Source: Pseudomonadota bacterium (lineage in GTDB: Bacteria; Desulfobacterota; Desulfobulbia; Desulfobulbales; Desulfurivibrionaceae). From it: a stretch of DNA of 64,000 bases. Each line of letters opens with the position of its first letter. Within the stretch, counting starts at the first letter, position 1. Below the pieces are notes generated by a model, which saw only the letters and a list, made by a program, of their open reading frames with translations, was not told the origin of the DNA and ran no database searches. The DNA lies in contig JAHJRQ010000024.1 in the NCBI GenBank assembly GCA_018830485.1, positions 1 to 64,000 of the forward strand, given 5' to 3'. This document shows, one piece after another, positions 62,575 through 64,000 of the stretch. Made by a program: the position numbers and the translations under genes.

Positions 62575-63390
62575 GTGAGTCAATACGGAATGATTATAGA
62601 TCTTGAGAAATGTGTGGGCTGTCATGCCTGCTCCATCGCCTGCCGGGCCGAGTGGGAGGTTCCCACGGGCAAGGATTCGGCCCAGCGGGAACGGAGAAGA
62701 AACTGGGTGGATCGCCTCGGCCCGAGCAAGACCCCCCAGGGCTTGGCTTCCACCTATTATCCCGGCCTGTGCAACCATTGCGACAACCCGCCTTGCGTGG
62801 ATATCTGCCCGGCGGACAAGGTAGAGGTCACCTTTACCGATGCGAAGACCGGAGCGACCAAGAAGATGGAAGTGGCTGCCACCTGGAAGGACCCTTTCAA
62901 CGGCACGGTGCAGATCGACAAGGAACGCTGCCTGGGTTGCGGTGTTTGCGCCGATGTCTGCCCGTACAGCGCCCGCTATGTGAATGAGGACGAGGGCGAC
63001 CCAAAGGCCGACAAGTGCACCTTCTGCGTGGAGCGGGTTGCGGTAGGGCTTGAACCTGCCTGCGTGCAGACCTGCCTGGCCCGCGCCCGGATATTCGGCG
63101 ATCTCTCCGATCCCAATTCCGAGGTTGCCAAGTACGTGAAGAAAGGCGCGGCCAAACTGGAAAGCGCCAAGGTGAAGATCGGTCCCAATGTCCGTTACTA
63201 CGGCAACAAAAAGGACATGCACCTGCTGACCACCACCTCAACCCCGAAGACCATGCCGCAGGCCAATCTGCGCCGGACCATCATGGCTCAGATGCTGAAG
63301 CCGGCCATGGATCAGGCTAAGAGCCTGGGTATGCTTGGTTTGGCTGGTGCGGTGATTGTTAAGGGTTTGAGCGAGGACGAGAAGGAATAA
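62575..63390 (+). CDS. psrB: Four-cluster ferredoxin subunit of the molybdoenzyme (PsrB-like)
   Basis: 271 residues from a GTG with GGAGGT 6 nt upstream. Four cysteine groups typical of DmsB/PsrB/PhsB bind 4Fe-4S clusters: CVGCHACSIACRAEW, CNHCDNPPCVDICP, CLGCGVCADVCPYS and CTFCVERV with EPACVQTC. It carries electrons to PsrA. No signal peptide is seen, so it is exported with PsrA by hitchhiking. The C-terminal ~50 residues after the last cluster are a hydrophobic-amphipathic tail (GMLGLAGAVIVKGLS). A terminator follows, so the operon ends here. Confidence 0.92.
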   Translation: MSQYGMIIDLEKCVGCHACSIACRAEWEVPTGKDSAQRERRRNWVDRLGPSKTPQGLASTYYPGLCNHCDNPPCVDICPADKVEVTFTDAKTGATKKMEVAATWKDPFNGTVQIDKERCLGCGVCADVCPYSARYVNEDEGDPKADKCTFCVERVAVGLEPACVQTCLARARIFGDLSDPNSEVAKYVKKGAAKLESAKVKIGPNVRYYGNKKDMHLLTTTSTPKTMPQANLRRTIMAQMLKPAMDQAKSLGMLGLAGAVIVKGLSEDEKE

Positions 63391-63608
63391 GTCGTTTCGC
63401 GTTTTTGCTGGTTATGAGAAGCCCCCGGTGCCGTAAGGCGTCGGGGGCTTTTTATTTGGGTGGGAGAAGTTTTCTTCAAACGGGGGGACTAACTTTTCAA
63501 GACCTCCTTTAACAAATTATATAACTTGCCAGCGTCCCTGTTGGTTTCACCTCTATTGGTCTTCTGGTGTACGCCGAGGATGTTTCCCTGAGCCCTTATT
63601 CTTGACAC
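63391..63608. other. Intergenic region after psrB
   Basis: 218 bp. Holds the terminator at 63420-63457; otherwise no gene or repeat seen. Confidence 0.5.
63420..63457 (+). terminator. Rho-independent terminator of the psr operon
   Basis: AGCCCCCG-GTGCC / GGCGT-CGGGGGCT forms a 13-bp stem with a GTAA loop and minor wobble, followed by TTTTATTT. It argues that a psrC gene is not cotranscribed. Confidence 0.9.
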
Positions 63609-63983
63609 TTAAACAACAATTCCGCCCATCGTCTGCAATTCTTTTGAGATGGATCGAAGCCGCCAGGCTTTATAGACCATATAAAGCGAAACTAGACCCA
63701 TGCCGAACAGGGGAATGGTGATAATTGAAATTGGCACCATCCAAAAGAAAAAGGAAAGGCCAAGTCCATCCTCGCAATACATTTTTCCATCCGGCAGACT
63801 AAGTCCCATAATCCTGCGCTTCATAATGTAGAGCGTACATTCGCCGTCTTGGTCAAAGCCGCGCCTCAAATAGTTGTCAAGGGCGTTCGGAATAACCACA
63901 TCGCTCAAGATTGTGTCTCCAATTTCAATGACGGAGTATATAGTCGCCTTTTTATCTATGACCACAGTTGAGTTCCCAAGCAT
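63609..63983 (-). CDS. Hypothetical membrane protein, possibly 5'-truncated
   Basis: At least 124 residues. The soluble front half (TIYSVIEIGDTILSDVVIPN, CTLYIMKRRIMGLSLPDG) is followed by one or two membrane spans (LSFFFWMVPISIITIPLFGM and LVSLYMVYKAWRL). The frame stays open upstream to the right edge without a stop, and the ATG at 63983 has no ribosome site, so the gene may begin outside the window. No family recognised. Confidence 0.5.
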   Translation of the reverse strand: MLGNSTVVIDKKATIYSVIEIGDTILSDVVIPNALDNYLRRGFDQDGECTLYIMKRRIMGLSLPDGKMYCEDGLGLSFFFWMVPISIITIPLFGMGLVSLYMVYKAWRLRSISKELQTMGGIVV

Positions 63984-64000
63984 TGTAAGTTTGCCGGTAA

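Overview
The window looks like chromosomal DNA from a Gram-negative, sulfur- or anaerobically respiring Desulfobacterota (Deltaproteobacteria), most like the Desulfobulbales. Reasons: a polysulfide/thiosulfate-reductase-type molybdoenzyme with its TorD chaperone and redox kinase pair, a one-piece SecDF, a Tol envelope operon, many multi-domain two-component proteins, PEP synthase and cofactor-independent phosphoglycerate mutase, and moderately high GC. This is a judgement from protein character; no 16S rRNA gene is present. The only RNA gene found is an initiator tRNA-Met at 49229-49305.

Layout. 1-500: the 3' end of an ISL3-type transposase beside an opposite-strand reading frame that runs off the edge. 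611-5359 (minus): secDF, a YkgJ-type cysteine-cluster protein, an HD phosphohydrolase and a divergent tatC. 5648-14363 (plus): a signalling run of REC-PAS-PAS kinase, CheY-like regulator, ICMT-like membrane methyltransferase, solute-binding protein, hybrid kinase and CheV. 14404-23293: recC-recB-recD with ATGA overlaps; recD carries an in-frame pair of GC-rich hairpins. 23640-24974: a response regulator whose start lies in a small tandem repeat.

25-35.2 kb (plus) is the accessory region and the most novel part. It holds three DUF2589-type paralogues, small exported proteins, a peptidoglycan-binding/lysozyme-like protein, an unrecognised protein with a Cys/His pattern reminiscent of CNF-type deamidases, and a Cache-sensor protein whose C-terminal half reads as a pentameric ligand-gated ion channel. 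A lipoprotein-like membrane protein with a duplicated transmembrane hairpin closes it. A decayed second copy of one gene's 3' end marks its right edge.

35.2-64 kb returns to core genes. These are a dual-REC diguanylate cyclase with a phosphohexomutase (minus), and ppsA behind a leader with two interleaved dyads. The tolQ-tolR-tolA-tolB-cpoB operon (minus) has no pal, and a perfect hairpin repeat lies between tolB and cpoB. Next come hom-apgM-ybgC, tRNA-fMet, an HtrA-type protease with a NapH/NosR-type Fe-S membrane protein, a CNNM/HlyC-type CBS protein, a pseudo-REC/HDOD protein and pepA. Last is a divergent redox locus: regB-regA-nosL on minus and torD-like-psrA-psrB on plus. They share a control region with a 41-bp near-perfect palindrome whose centre fits the RegA/PrrA half-site pattern. 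No NrfD/PsrC membrane subunit follows psrB inside the window.
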